Origin: CAKSQF01 sp051868045
GTDB lineage: Bacteria; Bacillota; Clostridia; Oscillospirales; CAG-272
Length of the DNA stretch: 8,238 bases
Reading direction: 5' to 3'
Assembly (NCBI GenBank): GCA_051868045.1
Contig: JBJDZN010000031.1
Span: 1-8,238 of the forward strand
The notes beneath the pieces were generated by a model. It did not search any database, was not told where the DNA came from, and saw only the letters and a program-made list of their open reading frames with translations. Below, in pieces: positions 1-6,209 of this stretch (positions within the stretch are counted from its first letter, which is position 1; each line of letters starts with the position of its first letter). The translations under genes were made by a program, and so were the position numbers.

Positions 1-2
1 AC

Positions 3-473
3 ATCCGTTTCTACATGAAGAATCTGACCGATTATATCAAGCTCTCCGAGTTTGAAGTGTATGACACCACGAAGCCCGTCCTTGCTACGGACAGTGTTTC
101 CGCATTTGTAAGTACTCGTGCGGCTGACAACGCAAAATTCGATATGCGCTTTATCCTTGCGACCGATGAGACCACCGTTCAAACGGGCGACACTGTGACC
201 ATCACCTTCTATGATGAGGACGGAAACGTTGTCAAGGCGGTTATCCGTACGATCGGTGAAGAAATGATCGCAGGTCAGACGATGGCACTTTACGAGGAAG
301 TATCGGCAGCCGGCAATGTTTATACTGCCGCTGAAGGATGCCGTATCTTCGGATGCGTGGTTACCGGTATTCCTCAAGACGGTTTTACAACCGTAACAAT
401 GAACGTAACCCGAGACAACGGTCAGAAGGTTATGGCAGATGCAAGTATGCAGAATCCCTATCTCGCTGAATAA
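3..473 (+). CDS. C-terminal part of a large, probably secreted protein with an F5/8-type C domain (5' truncated by window edge)
   Basis: The reading frame is open from the window edge (IRFYMKNL...), so the ATG at 15 is most likely an internal methionine and the true start lies outside. The first 20 or so residues, ending in YIKLSEFEVYD, match the usual C-terminal strand of discoidin (F5/8 type C) domains, which bind carbohydrate or cell-surface ligands and are common in clostridial extracellular glycosidases and adhesins. The remaining 130 or so residues look like a beta-rich C-terminal module (KFDMRFILATD, GDTVTITFYDEDGNVV, TTVTMNVTRDNG) of a type I associate with clostridial surface proteins but cannot name. 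No sortase motif or transmembrane anchor follows; the protein ends in NPYLAE. The stop is 21 nt before a small peptide gene, and both precede one terminator, so they are probably co-transcribed. The discoidin call rests on a short stretch only. Confidence 0.7.
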   Translation: MRFYMKNLTDYIKLSEFEVYDTTKPVLATDSVSAFVSTRAADNAKFDMRFILATDETTVQTGDTVTITFYDEDGNVVKAVIRTIGEEMIAGQTMALYEEVSAAGNVYTAAEGCRIFGCVVTGIPQDGFTTVTMNVTRDNGQKVMADASMQNPYLAE

Positions 474-494
474 TCCCGATTGATAAAGGAGTGA

Positions 495-626
495 ATGAAA
501 TTGAAGGAAACGAAACTTACATACGAAGAACCCGTTATTGAAATCGAGGAGCTGAACTCCGATGACGTTGTTCTGGTTTCTGTAGAGTACATCCCCTGGA
601 GCGAAACCAACACAGCAAAGTGGTAA
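495..626 (+). CDS. Small 43-residue peptide with YxxPxxE leader-like motif, unknown function
   Basis: This short gene reads MKLKETKLTYEEPVIE at its start and ends VEYIPWSETNTAKW. A good Shine-Dalgarno (AAAGGAG, 485-491) lies only 3 nt before the ATG at 495 but 9 nt before an in-frame TTG at 501, so the TTG (41 residues) may be the real start. There is no signal peptide or membrane helix. The first half is acidic and the tail is rich in aromatic residues. The pattern Y-x-x-P-x-[IL]-E followed by DDV near residue 24 resembles a class of very short clostridial peptides (often [K]YExPxxE...DVI..S) and, more loosely, the leaders of Firmicutes lasso-peptide precursors, where YxxP is the recognition motif. 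No maturation enzyme is visible here. It sits 21 nt after the surface-protein gene and 13 nt before a terminator, so it is the last gene of that unit. Confidence 0.7.
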   Translation: MKLKETKLTYEEPVIEIEELNSDDVVLVSVEYIPWSETNTAKW

Positions 627-637
627 AATTCTATTCC

Positions 638-673
638 AAATCAGGATCGGTCAAAGACCGATCCTGATTTTTT
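638..673 (+). terminator. Strong rho-independent terminator after the peptide gene
   Basis: A 13-bp perfect stem (640-652 with 656-668; arms ATCAGGATCGGTC and GACCGATCCTGAT) closes on a 3-nt AAA loop. It is followed by a T run to 673, with flanking A's at 638-639 able to extend the stem. It ends the unit holding the surface protein and the small peptide and isolates it from the next promoter. Confidence 0.93.
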
Positions 674-708
674 GCGGGCGGAATATCGGCGGCAGAAAAG
701 CATAAAAT

Positions 709-761
709 TAACATCGCAGAAACATTTTTCAAAACATTCAAAAACATCAAAGGGGTATTCT
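709..761 (+). promoter_or_regulatory. Candidate promoter of the first small membrane protein with four tandem [A/T]AACAT boxes
   Basis: Four direct repeats lie at 709-714 (TAACAT), 720-725, 732-737 and 742-747 (all AAACAT), spaced 11, 12 and 10 bp, about one helical turn each. A possible -10 hexamer, TATTCT, is at 756-761, 8 nt after the last box, and no good -35 is seen because the boxes occupy that region. OmpR-family regulators typically bind direct repeats with a 10-11 bp period overlapping -35, so this is a plausible activator-dependent promoter. The same box and gap precede the RR1 gene, making RR1 the natural candidate. The repeats are seen directly; the binding is inferred. An A-rich background could produce some boxes by chance. 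Confidence 0.5.
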
Positions 762-812
762 GGGGGCGTAAGAGAAATCCCATAAAACCAATGAAAGAAA
801 GAGAGAGTTGTT

Positions 813-1178
813 ATGAACAGAAACGATCAGGAATTTTTGATTCAGAAAATTCGCACTCAGTACACAGAGAAAACCCATTCCGAACTGGACGAACTGAAGG
901 AGCTGGATGCCAAGGTCAAGCGTCCTGCCAATGTATTTGCCTATGTCTTCGGCATTCTGGGTGCCATTGTCATGGGCATCGGAATGAGCCTTGTCATGAC
1001 CGACATCGGCACGACGCTGGGCATCGAAAGCCCCATGATTCCCGGCATCGTCATTGGCGCAGTCGGACTCATGATTGCGGTTGTGAATTACCCCATTTTC
1101 AGAGGCATCCTGTCTGCCCGTAAAAAGAAGTACGCAGACCGGATCTTTGCCCTCAGCGATAAGATCATGAAGGGTTAA
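813..1178 (+). CDS. Small two-helix membrane protein, paralog of the gene at 3236-3643, unknown function
   Basis: This 121-residue protein has a charged N-terminal helix (residues 1-38, probably coiled coil: SELDELKELDAKVK), a first membrane segment at about 41-62, a short extracytoplasmic loop (about 63-74), a second segment at about 75-93 and a basic C-terminal tail (ARKKKYADRIFALSDKIMKG). Both ends should therefore face the cytoplasm. The core GILG-x4-G-x-G-MS-x-VM-TD, then YPI, RKK and a final L-x-D-x-x-MK recur in the protein at 3236-3643, so the two are paralogs flanking RR1/HK1. I know similar short proteins beside clostridial two-component systems but no established function. The ATG at 813 has only a purine-rich, non-canonical binding site (GAGAGAG, 801-807). 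The upstream AAACAT boxes suggest control by RR1. Confidence 0.85.
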   Translation: MNRNDQEFLIQKIRTQYTEKTHSELDELKELDAKVKRPANVFAYVFGILGAIVMGIGMSLVMTDIGTTLGIESPMIPGIVIGAVGLMIAVVNYPIFRGILSARKKKYADRIFALSDKIMKG

Positions 1179-1242
1179 GACGAGGAAACGGATAGAGATT
1201 TTCAGAAATTCAGGGTAAGCTTCTGTGAAAAAGTCAGAGCAA

Positions 1243-1287
1243 ATGATCCATGAGAACCCCTCCGCTTATCTCTATGACCCATGAGAA
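1243..1287 (+). repeat. Two direct copies of a 14-bp sequence, ATGAYCCATGAGAA, 31 bp apart
   Basis: The copies lie at 1243-1256 and 1274-1287 with a single difference (T versus C at the fifth base). They sit in the 205-nt gap between the small membrane protein and RR1 and frame the left arm and loop of a hairpin. A 13-codon frame (MIHENPSAYLYDP, then stop) starts at the first copy but has no convincing ribosome binding site. Otherwise the gap holds only the hairpin and the RR1 promoter. Confidence 0.5.
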
Positions 1288-1296
1288 AGGCGGAGG
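1259..1296 (+). terminator. Possible weak terminator between the small membrane protein and RR1
   Basis: CCTCCGC (1259-1265) pairs with GCGGAGG (1290-1296). The loop can form a further TCTC/GAGA helix. The trailing sequence GTTTGGTATTTCTT is only moderately T-rich, so termination would be partial. Its position, 81 nt after the upstream stop and before the RR1 -10, fits separation of the two units; an mRNA-stabilising hairpin is an alternative. Confidence 0.4.
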
Positions 1297-1328
1297 TTTG
1301 GTATTTCTTGCCCCAAAAATCCAAATGT

Positions 1329-1359
1329 AAACAAAACCGAAACATTTTCGTGCTATAAT
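1329..1359 (+). promoter_or_regulatory. RR1/HK1 promoter: extended -10 TGCTATAAT with AAACA boxes in place of a -35
   Basis: A consensus TATAAT at 1354-1359 is preceded by TGC (1351-1353), an extended -10. No consensus -35 exists at 16-18 bp. That position instead holds two direct repeats, AAACAA (1329-1334) and AAACAT (1340-1345), 11 bp apart and ending 8 nt before the -10. The arrangement matches the candidate promoter before the gene at 813, so autoregulation by RR1 is likely. The start site would be near 1366, leaving a short leader before the AAAGGAGG at 1369-1376. Confidence 0.72.
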
Positions 1360-1383
1360 AAAGAAAGCAAAGGAGGTTTGTTT

Positions 1384-2055
1384 ATGTTTCAGATTCTGGT
1401 CGTGGAAGACGATGCCGATCTCAACCGGACGGTCTGCTCGTTTTTGAGTCAAAGAGGATATGAGACCACCGGATGCCTGAGTGCCGATGAAGCCTATGAC
1501 GCCATGTATGAGAAGGTGTTTGACCTGATCGTCTCGGATATCATGATGCCCGGCATTGACGGTTTCGAATTCGTAAAAACCCTGCGTTCCCTTGGAGAGG
1601 ACATTCCCATCCTGTTTGTGACGGCAAGGGATGACTTCGCCTCAAAGCAGAGGGGCTACCGTGTGGGTGTGGACGACTATATGATAAAGCCGGTGGATCT
1701 TGAGGAGCTGTTTCTTCGGATCGGAGCCCTCCTTCGTCGGGCAAAAATTGCCGTCAGCCGCCGTCTTACGGTGGGCGACTTCACGATGGATGCCGATGAA
1801 CATACCGCCTATCTGAAGGATCAGGAGATTTCCCTGACCCTGCGGGAGTTCAATATTCTGTACAAACTGCTGTCTTACCCCAAGAAAACCTTCACCCGGG
1901 TTCAGCTGATGGATGAGTTTTGGGATGCCAATACCGACACCTCCTCCCGGGCAGTCGATGTCTATATGACCAAGCTCAGAAGCAAACTGTCGAAGTGCGA
2001 AAGCTTTGAAATCGTGACCGTTCACGGTCTGGGCTACAAGGCGGTATTCAAATGA
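1384..2055 (+). CDS. OmpR/PhoB-family response regulator (RR1)
   Basis: This 223-residue DNA-binding response regulator has the standard length and order. An N-terminal receiver domain (about 1-118) has the acidic pocket at D9/D10, the phospho-acceptor aspartate D52 in IVSDIMMPG, T80 and K102 (IKP). A C-terminal winged-helix domain (about 128-223) contains LTLREFNILYKLL, the recognition-helix region SSRAVDVYMTKLRSKL and the terminal VHGLGYKAVFK hairpin. The ATG at 1384 is chosen because AAAGGAGG (1369-1376) lies 7 nt upstream; an in-frame TTG at 1378 would sit too close. The stop overlaps the HK1 start by four bases (ATGA), so RR1 and HK1 are translationally coupled partners. The AAACAT boxes in its own promoter and before the gene at 813 are the likely targets. 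All catalytic residues are present. The signal sensed by the pair cannot be told from sequence. Confidence 0.96.
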   Translation: MFQILVVEDDADLNRTVCSFLSQRGYETTGCLSADEAYDAMYEKVFDLIVSDIMMPGIDGFEFVKTLRSLGEDIPILFVTARDDFASKQRGYRVGVDDYMIKPVDLEELFLRIGALLRRAKIAVSRRLTVGDFTMDADEHTAYLKDQEISLTLREFNILYKLLSYPKKTFTRVQLMDEFWDANTDTSSRAVDVYMTKLRSKLSKCESFEIVTVHGLGYKAVFK

Positions 2056-3149
2056 AAGGAAAAGCGAGAACACGTATCCTGCTTGCCGCCTACCACTATC
2101 TGGTGTTTTTCCTGCTGATGGCGTTTGTCATCACCTGTTGCATGATCCTGTTCATGTCAACCCTGTCAAAGTCAATGAATCTGACTTTGACCGAGGGAAA
2201 TCTTCAGAAAGCGGCAAGACTCACCTTTGGCAATGTGGTGCTTCTCAGTGCCATATTTACCGTTATTGATGCGGTCAGGCGGCATTTTTGCATTTCTTTG
2301 CCGGTAAAGCGGATCACGTCCGCCGCAAATCGGATCAGACAGGGTGATTTTTCGGTGCGGATTGCCCCCATTCGTGGGGGGTACGGTTCGGAAATCTTCA
2401 ATCCGGTCATTGAATGCTTCAACGAGATGGCAGAGGAACTGTCCGGCACCGAAACCCTGCGTACCGATTTCATCGCCAATGTCTCACATGAACTCAAAAC
2501 CCCTCTTGCCGTCATGCAGAATTACGGCACGATGCTCCTTTCCCCGGGACTGTCCGAGGAAAAGCGCATGGCGTATGCAAAGGCGATTTCCGACGCTTCC
2601 CGAAGGCTTGCCAGCCTGATTTCCAATATTCTGAAGCTGAATAAGCTGGAAAATCAGCAGATTGCTCCCGCTGTGGAAGAATATGATCTCAGTGAGCAGT
2701 TGACGCGCTGCCTTTTACAGTACGAAAGTGTCTGGGAGGCAAAGGAAATGGAGCTGGAAACCGATATTCCCGATGGGGTCCGCATTCAGGCAGATGCCGA
2801 ACTTTTGTCATTGGTGTGGAATAATCTCCTGTCCAATGCCTTTAAATTCACCGAAAAGGGCGGGAAGGTGTCGGTAGGACTTTCCGCCGACGAGAAACAG
2901 GTGACGGTTCGGGTTTCCGATACCGGATGCGGCATGACCTCCGAGGTGGGAGCGCACATTTTTGAAAAATTCTATCAGGGGGACCCTGCCCACGCAACCC
3001 AGGGAAACGGTCTCGGTCTGGCATTGGTGAAGCGGGTAGTGGACATGATGCAGGGGGAGATCGGCGTGGAAAGCGTATTGGGAAAGGGAAGTACCTTTAC
3101 GGTGAAAATACGGAGATATTATCATGAAAGACCGGAAAACGTGGAGTAA
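2052..3149 (+). CDS. Membrane sensor histidine kinase (HK1) with short extracytoplasmic loop
   Basis: This 365-residue kinase is the partner of RR1. Two membrane segments at about 12-36 and 56-75 enclose only about 20 residues (STLSKSMNLTLTEGNLQKAA), too few for a folded outside sensor. Signal detection within the membrane or through a partner protein is therefore likely. A HAMP-like linker follows (about 78-131, SLPVKRITSAANRIRQGDF), then the dimerisation helix with phospho-acceptor H146 in ANVSHELKTPL, and the ATPase domain with N box NNLLSNAFKF, G1 box DTGCGM (290-295), F box FEKFYQ and G2 box GNGLGLAL (318-325). All boxes are intact, so kinase activity is expected. The start codon overlaps the RR1 stop (ATGA). 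The 3' end overlaps by 26 nt a second ATG at 3124 with its own ribosome binding site. The neighbouring two-helix proteins are candidate sensory partners, by inference only. Confidence 0.96.
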   Translation: MKGKARTRILLAAYHYLVFFLLMAFVITCCMILFMSTLSKSMNLTLTEGNLQKAARLTFGNVVLLSAIFTVIDAVRRHFCISLPVKRITSAANRIRQGDFSVRIAPIRGGYGSEIFNPVIECFNEMAEELSGTETLRTDFIANVSHELKTPLAVMQNYGTMLLSPGLSEEKRMAYAKAISDASRRLASLISNILKLNKLENQQIAPAVEEYDLSEQLTRCLLQYESVWEAKEMELETDIPDGVRIQADAELLSLVWNNLLSNAFKFTEKGGKVSVGLSADEKQVTVRVSDTGCGMTSEVGAHIFEKFYQGDPAHATQGNGLGLALVKRVVDMMQGEIGVESVLGKGSTFTVKIRRYYHERPENVE

Positions 3150-3235
3150 ATACCGGCTGCTTTTCCAACGCCCGGCTCATTCTCCTGCTGATTCCGATCA
3201 GCGGCGGCATTAACCCCAAAAAGGTGGAACTTGAG
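3124..3235 (+). pseudogene. Frameshifted small membrane-peptide ORF between HK1 and the second small membrane protein
   Basis: An ATG at 3124, inside the HK1 3' end, has a CGGAG site (3111-3115) 8 nt upstream. It opens MKDRKTWSKYRLLF and then runs as MKDRK...QRRH to a stop at 3211-3213. In the frame shifted by one base, the sequence continues sensibly as NARLILLLIPISGGINPKK, a typical hydrophobic segment, and stays open into the next gene. Loss of one base in the TTTT run at 3161-3164 (or skipping C3166) would join the two as a basic start plus one membrane helix. This may be a decayed gene, a sequencing indel, a programmed +1 shift, or an N-terminal extension of the downstream protein. I do not recognise a family. 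Confidence 0.45.
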
Positions 3236-3643
3236 ATGGAAAACAATCACGAAAACGGAACTTTTCATTATACCTATTCCGCAAAGGAACAAAAAGAGGT
3301 TCAACGCATTCGGGAAAAGTACCTTCCTCGGGAGGAGGAGGATAAGTTGGAGCGGCTGAGACGGCTGGACCGACGGGTGACTCAAAAAGCCCGGACCGTT
3401 TCGCTTATTTTGGGTATTGTGGGGATATTGATCCTTGGCTTTGGTATGAGCTTTATCATGTCCGATTTGAGCAAAATCCTTGGTTCCTTCCGGGATGCCG
3501 CATTACCGATCGGCATTATTGCAGGCGTGATCGGCGGAGGTCTTGCCTGTCTTGCCTATCCGATCTACAATCATATCGTAAGGTGCGAACGGAAGAAAAT
3601 CGCACCCGAAGTTCTCCGACTGACCGATGAACTGATGAAATGA
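3236..3643 (+). CDS. Small two-helix membrane protein, paralog of the gene at 813-1178, unknown function
   Basis: This 135-residue protein has a polar N-terminus (MENNHENGTFHYTYSAKEQK), a strongly charged helical stretch (about 20-50, EVQRIREKYL, DKLERLRRLDRRV), membrane segments at about 53-76 and 90-108, and a basic then acidic tail ending LTDELMK. The motif GIVG-x4-G-x-G-MS-x-IM-SD, then YPI, RKK and the ending are shared with the protein at 813-1178, including the [IR]-x-x-Y start of the charged helix. The ATG at 3236 is preferred because AAGGTGG (3221-3227) lies 8 nt upstream; an in-frame GTG at 3224 overlaps that site. No promoter is evident in the 86 nt after HK1, so it is probably the last gene of the RR1/HK1 transcript, before a strong terminator. 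A role as accessory or sensory partner of HK1 is a guess from position. Confidence 0.85.
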   Translation: MENNHENGTFHYTYSAKEQKEVQRIREKYLPREEEDKLERLRRLDRRVTQKARTVSLILGIVGILILGFGMSFIMSDLSKILGSFRDAALPIGIIAGVIGGGLACLAYPIYNHIVRCERKKIAPEVLRLTDELMK

Positions 3644-3661
3644 CCCCGAGTGCTGACTCAA

Positions 3662-3707
3662 AGCCCCTTTGCCTGAGCAAAAGATCAGGCAAAGGGGCTC
3701 TTTTTTT
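3662..3707 (+). terminator. Strong rho-independent terminator of the RR1/HK1 unit
   Basis: A perfect 15-bp stem, AGCCCCTTTGCCTGA (3662-3676) with TCAGGCAAAGGGGCT (3685-3699), has an 8-nt loop and is followed by C and seven T's (3701-3707). It lies 18 nt after the stop of the second small membrane protein and faces the convergent transporter unit. Confidence 0.95.
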
Positions 3708-3790
3708 ATGGAAGGTTTATGTCCGAAAATCCGATCACGGGAGACGGAAGAGCGACTCTTCCTGATCCTGAAAAACCGAAGGGTGAAAAG

Positions 3791-3836
3791 ATTATCCCCG
3801 GAGGACCGGGAGCTTTTCCGGGTCTTCGGGGATAAT
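3791..3836 (-). terminator. Probable terminator of the ABC transporter unit
   Basis: ATTATCCCCG (3791-3800) pairs with CGGGGATAAT (3827-3836). The interior can form a second helix (GACC with GGTC plus further G-C pairs). It lies 12 nt beyond the ATPase stop on the minus strand. The trailing tract read on that strand is CTTTTC, a short T run, so it may be moderate. The plus-strand side has no T run. The 204 nt between the two convergent units holds only this and the terminator at 3662-3707. Confidence 0.65.
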
Positions 3837-3847
3837 TTACGGGGTCG

Positions 3848-4513
3848 TTATGCCTTGGCTTTTTTGCCTTTTTTGGTGAGCTTTTTCAGTTCGTAACACT
3901 CGTCACACATTTCGGCAACCTCTTTGGAATGGCTGACAACGATCACGCATTTGCCGTTTTGGGCAAGTTCACGGAAAATATCCATGATCTCCTTCTGGGT
4001 ATCGCTGTCCAGATTGCCGGTGGGCTCGTCAGCCAGAATAATGTCCGGATCGTAGGACAGAGCCCTGGCAATCGCCACACGCTGCTGCTGACCGCCCGAT
4101 AGCTTCAGCACACGCCGATTGGCTTCATCTTCGTCCAGTCCCACGCTGTCCAGAAGGGACAGTGCCTTTTCCTTTTTGTTGATGCCCTTGACACCGGCGA
4201 TGTCCATGGAAAGCATGACGTTCTCAACTGCCGTGAATTTGGTGATCAGATTGTAACTCTGGAAGATGACCCCGATGTACTTGCTGCGGAATTTGTACCG
4301 ATCCATCTTCAGAATGTCTTCGCCGTTGTACAGGATGCTTCCGCCGGTGGGCTTTGCCAGACCGGACAGGACGGACAGAAGGGTGGTTTTGCCGGCACCC
4401 GACTTTCCCATGATGCAGTATATTTTTCCTTTTTCAAAGGTATAGTTCAGATTTTCAAGAACCGGCGTGGATCCGTAGGAAAAACTGATGTTATTTAGTG
4501 CTAATACCGACAT
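3848..4513 (-). CDS. ABC transporter ATP-binding protein (LolD/MacB type)
   Basis: This 221-residue ATPase is the usual size for the MacB/LolD/FtsE group and energises the permease encoded just upstream. It shows Walker A GKSGAGKTT (36-44), Q-loop glutamine Q85 in GVIFQSYNL, the signature LSGGQQQR (138-145), Walker B IILADE with catalytic E163 (158-163), the D-loop GNLDS and switch H195 (VVSH). All are intact. The VIFQSYNLI and ADEPTGNLD wording is typical of this group. The lysine-rich tail (KKLTKKGKKAKA) is probably cytoplasmic and disordered. It starts 12 nt after the permease stop, and its Shine-Dalgarno (AAGGAG) overlaps that stop codon, so the two are translationally coupled. The family includes exporters and MacB-like machines that move antimicrobial peptides, lipoproteins or other envelope substrates; the substrate here cannot be read from sequence. 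Confidence 0.95.
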   Translation of the reverse strand: MSVLALNNISFSYGSTPVLENLNYTFEKGKIYCIMGKSGAGKTTLLSVLSGLAKPTGGSILYNGEDILKMDRYKFRSKYIGVIFQSYNLITKFTAVENVMLSMDIAGVKGINKKEKALSLLDSVGLDEDEANRRVLKLSGGQQQRVAIARALSYDPDIILADEPTGNLDSDTQKEIMDIFRELAQNGKCVIVVSHSKEVAEMCDECYELKKLTKKGKKAKA

Positions 4514-4525
4514 TTTCGCTCCTCC

Positions 4526-6175
4526 TTAATCTCTGTTCGCCAGAATCTTCAACGGCTCATAACGCATGACAAACAACATGGAAACCGTTCCGGCAGCCAG
4601 CGTCAGCAGAACGGCAATGCCGAGCATCTGCAAAACGACGGTAAAGTTCATGGCACTGCTGATTTCGGTCACATAGTTGTTTTCGCCGCCGCCAAAAAAG
4701 CTGCCCGTCTGACTGACGGCACCCTTTCCGGCGGTCTTTCCGCCGGACGAACCGTCTGTCGGCATCATTTCGCCCCGTCCGAAGTTCTGTTCAATCTGGT
4801 TTTCGGCGGATGTCCGGGACGAAATCTGATTTTCAAGCAGGGCGTTGGTCACCGGAACCGAGCTGACCGCTCCCACGCCTACGCCGATCACGACGGCGGC
4901 AAGCGTTACCACAAAGATTTCGGTCAGAAACTGAAGGGCAACCTTCCCTTTCTTCATGCCCATTGCCGTCAGAACGCCGATTTCATACTTCCGCTCACGC
5001 ACGTTGAAGATGTTCAGCACGATCAGAATGATGGCACCGATCAGCAGAATCACGATCAGGAAATATCCTGCCATCTTGCTTAAGGTGTTAAGGGGAACGA
5101 GGCTGTTTTCAAATGCCGAAATATCCGAAGAGGATACCGTGTAAGACTCATCAAGACCCATCGTCCTGACATCCTCTTCAAACTGATAATAGGCATCGGT
5201 ATCGGCAAAAACATAGGTAAAGGCAAGAGTTCCGGTGACGGCAGTGTCGTATTCAATCCCGGTGGTTTCGTCTGTTTGGGTCACTGCCACCCCAGCAGAG
5301 GCATCGACCACCTTCTGAAGGGCAGCGTAACTCATATAAATCCTGTTTGCCGGATCGGTTGAAGTGGACCCCATCATGGAAAAACTGCTTTCGTTGGTGG
5401 AACTGTCCGCAAAAATTCCCACGACACGGAAGGAGTAGCTTTCTTCCTCGTTGTTGGGATTGGTCAGCGTTACGCTGTCACCCACCGAAAGGCTGTTGAA
5501 GACGGCAAGCTCTTCGGAGATAATGCAGTCAAAATCCTCGGTTCCCTCGGTGAAGACCGAGCCATCCGTGATGGATGCCGTTCCGTCGATGAAGGAGGTC
5601 ATGGCGGCTTCTCCACTGACTCCGACAACGCTGAAATCGCTTTGAACGCCCATGACACGGTCACGACCTGCTGCCATCCCGCCAATCTCACCGAAGCCTT
5701 CGAAATTGCCGAAATCAGTACCCCCTTCCGTACTTGCAGCAGTGGCTGCGTAGGAGGTGCTTGCGGTATTGCTGACCGGCTCGAAGGCATCCGATCCGTT
5801 TAAGGAGACCGTCATGGTGTAGTAATAGCTTTGTACACAATCGACCGCTGCGTATTTTTGGTATTCCTCAAGGGTCAGCGATTCGGATTCACCCATCAGA
5901 GAGGTGAACTGGGTACGGTCAAATTTTCCGGCAGCTTCGCCTACGCCGTTCATCTGTCCTCCGGTCATGCCCTTCATAAGGGCGGTCCTGTTAAATGAAA
6001 TCGTGCCGGTTACGCTGAGGGTTTTCATGATCTCACTCTTTGCGCTTTCCGCAGCCTGACGAATGGACAGACCGAGGCAGGCGGAAATGGCAATCACCAG
6101 TACGATCACACCGATCAGGACGTTCCGCCCCTTGGATCGGCTGATACATTTCAACGCATTTTTTACAATATACAT
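4526..6175 (-). CDS. ABC transporter permease, MacB/FtsX type, with enlarged Gly-rich outer loops
   Basis: This 549-residue permease has the MacB-like plan. The first membrane helix is at about 19-38, followed by a large extracytoplasmic domain (about 40-365) and then helices at about 367-390, 413-440 and 511-537. The cytoplasmic stretch NVRERKYEIGVLTAMGMKKG (391-410) is the FtsX-family coupling region that docks on the ATPase. The C-terminus, RYEPLKILANRD, is typical of the family. The outer domain has Gly/Met-rich patches near 67-80 and 155-175. The loop between the last two helices is about 70 residues (441-510), Gly/Ser-rich and longer than the short loop I would expect. The start at 6175 is chosen because GGAAGG (6186-6191 read in reverse) precedes it at a normal distance and MYIVKNALKCISRSKGRN is a typical family start. 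A frame open to 6235 runs through the promoter -10 and is not the start. Confidence 0.93.
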   Translation of the reverse strand: MYIVKNALKCISRSKGRNVLIGVIVLVIAISACLGLSIRQAAESAKSEIMKTLSVTGTISFNRTALMKGMTGGQMNGVGEAAGKFDRTQFTSLMGESESLTLEEYQKYAAVDCVQSYYYTMTVSLNGSDAFEPVSNTASTSYAATAASTEGGTDFGNFEGFGEIGGMAAGRDRVMGVQSDFSVVGVSGEAAMTSFIDGTASITDGSVFTEGTEDFDCIISEELAVFNSLSVGDSVTLTNPNNEEESYSFRVVGIFADSSTNESSFSMMGSTSTDPANRIYMSYAALQKVVDASAGVAVTQTDETTGIEYDTAVTGTLAFTYVFADTDAYYQFEEDVRTMGLDESYTVSSSDISAFENSLVPLNTLSKMAGYFLIVILLIGAIILIVLNIFNVRERKYEIGVLTAMGMKKGKVALQFLTEIFVVTLAAVVIGVGVGAVSSVPVTNALLENQISSRTSAENQIEQNFGRGEMMPTDGSSGGKTAGKGAVSQTGSFFGGGENNYVTEISSAMNFTVVLQMLGIAVLLTLAAGTVSMLFVMRYEPLKILANRD

Positions 6176-6209
6176 TCTGTTGTTTCCTTCCTGAGTTTTA
6201 CTCGCCTTA

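Noticed and set aside
791..1123. A His/Cys-rich frame resembling a metal-binding protein
   Set aside because: It overlaps the small membrane protein in another frame. The repeated CHC/HRHR wording is what the hydrophobic helix codons give when read out of frame, and its paralog supports the other frame.
1234..1452. A 72-codon minus-strand frame over the RR1 promoter
   Set aside because: It crosses a promoter, a hairpin and the RR1 start, with no ribosome binding site and no protein-like pattern.
3708..3896. An open frame beginning MEGLCPKIRSRETEERLFL between the convergent units
   Set aside because: It starts on the last T's of a terminator, has no ribosome binding site at a good distance, contains the transporter terminator hairpin, and its Phe-rich end is simply the antisense of the ATPase lysine tail.
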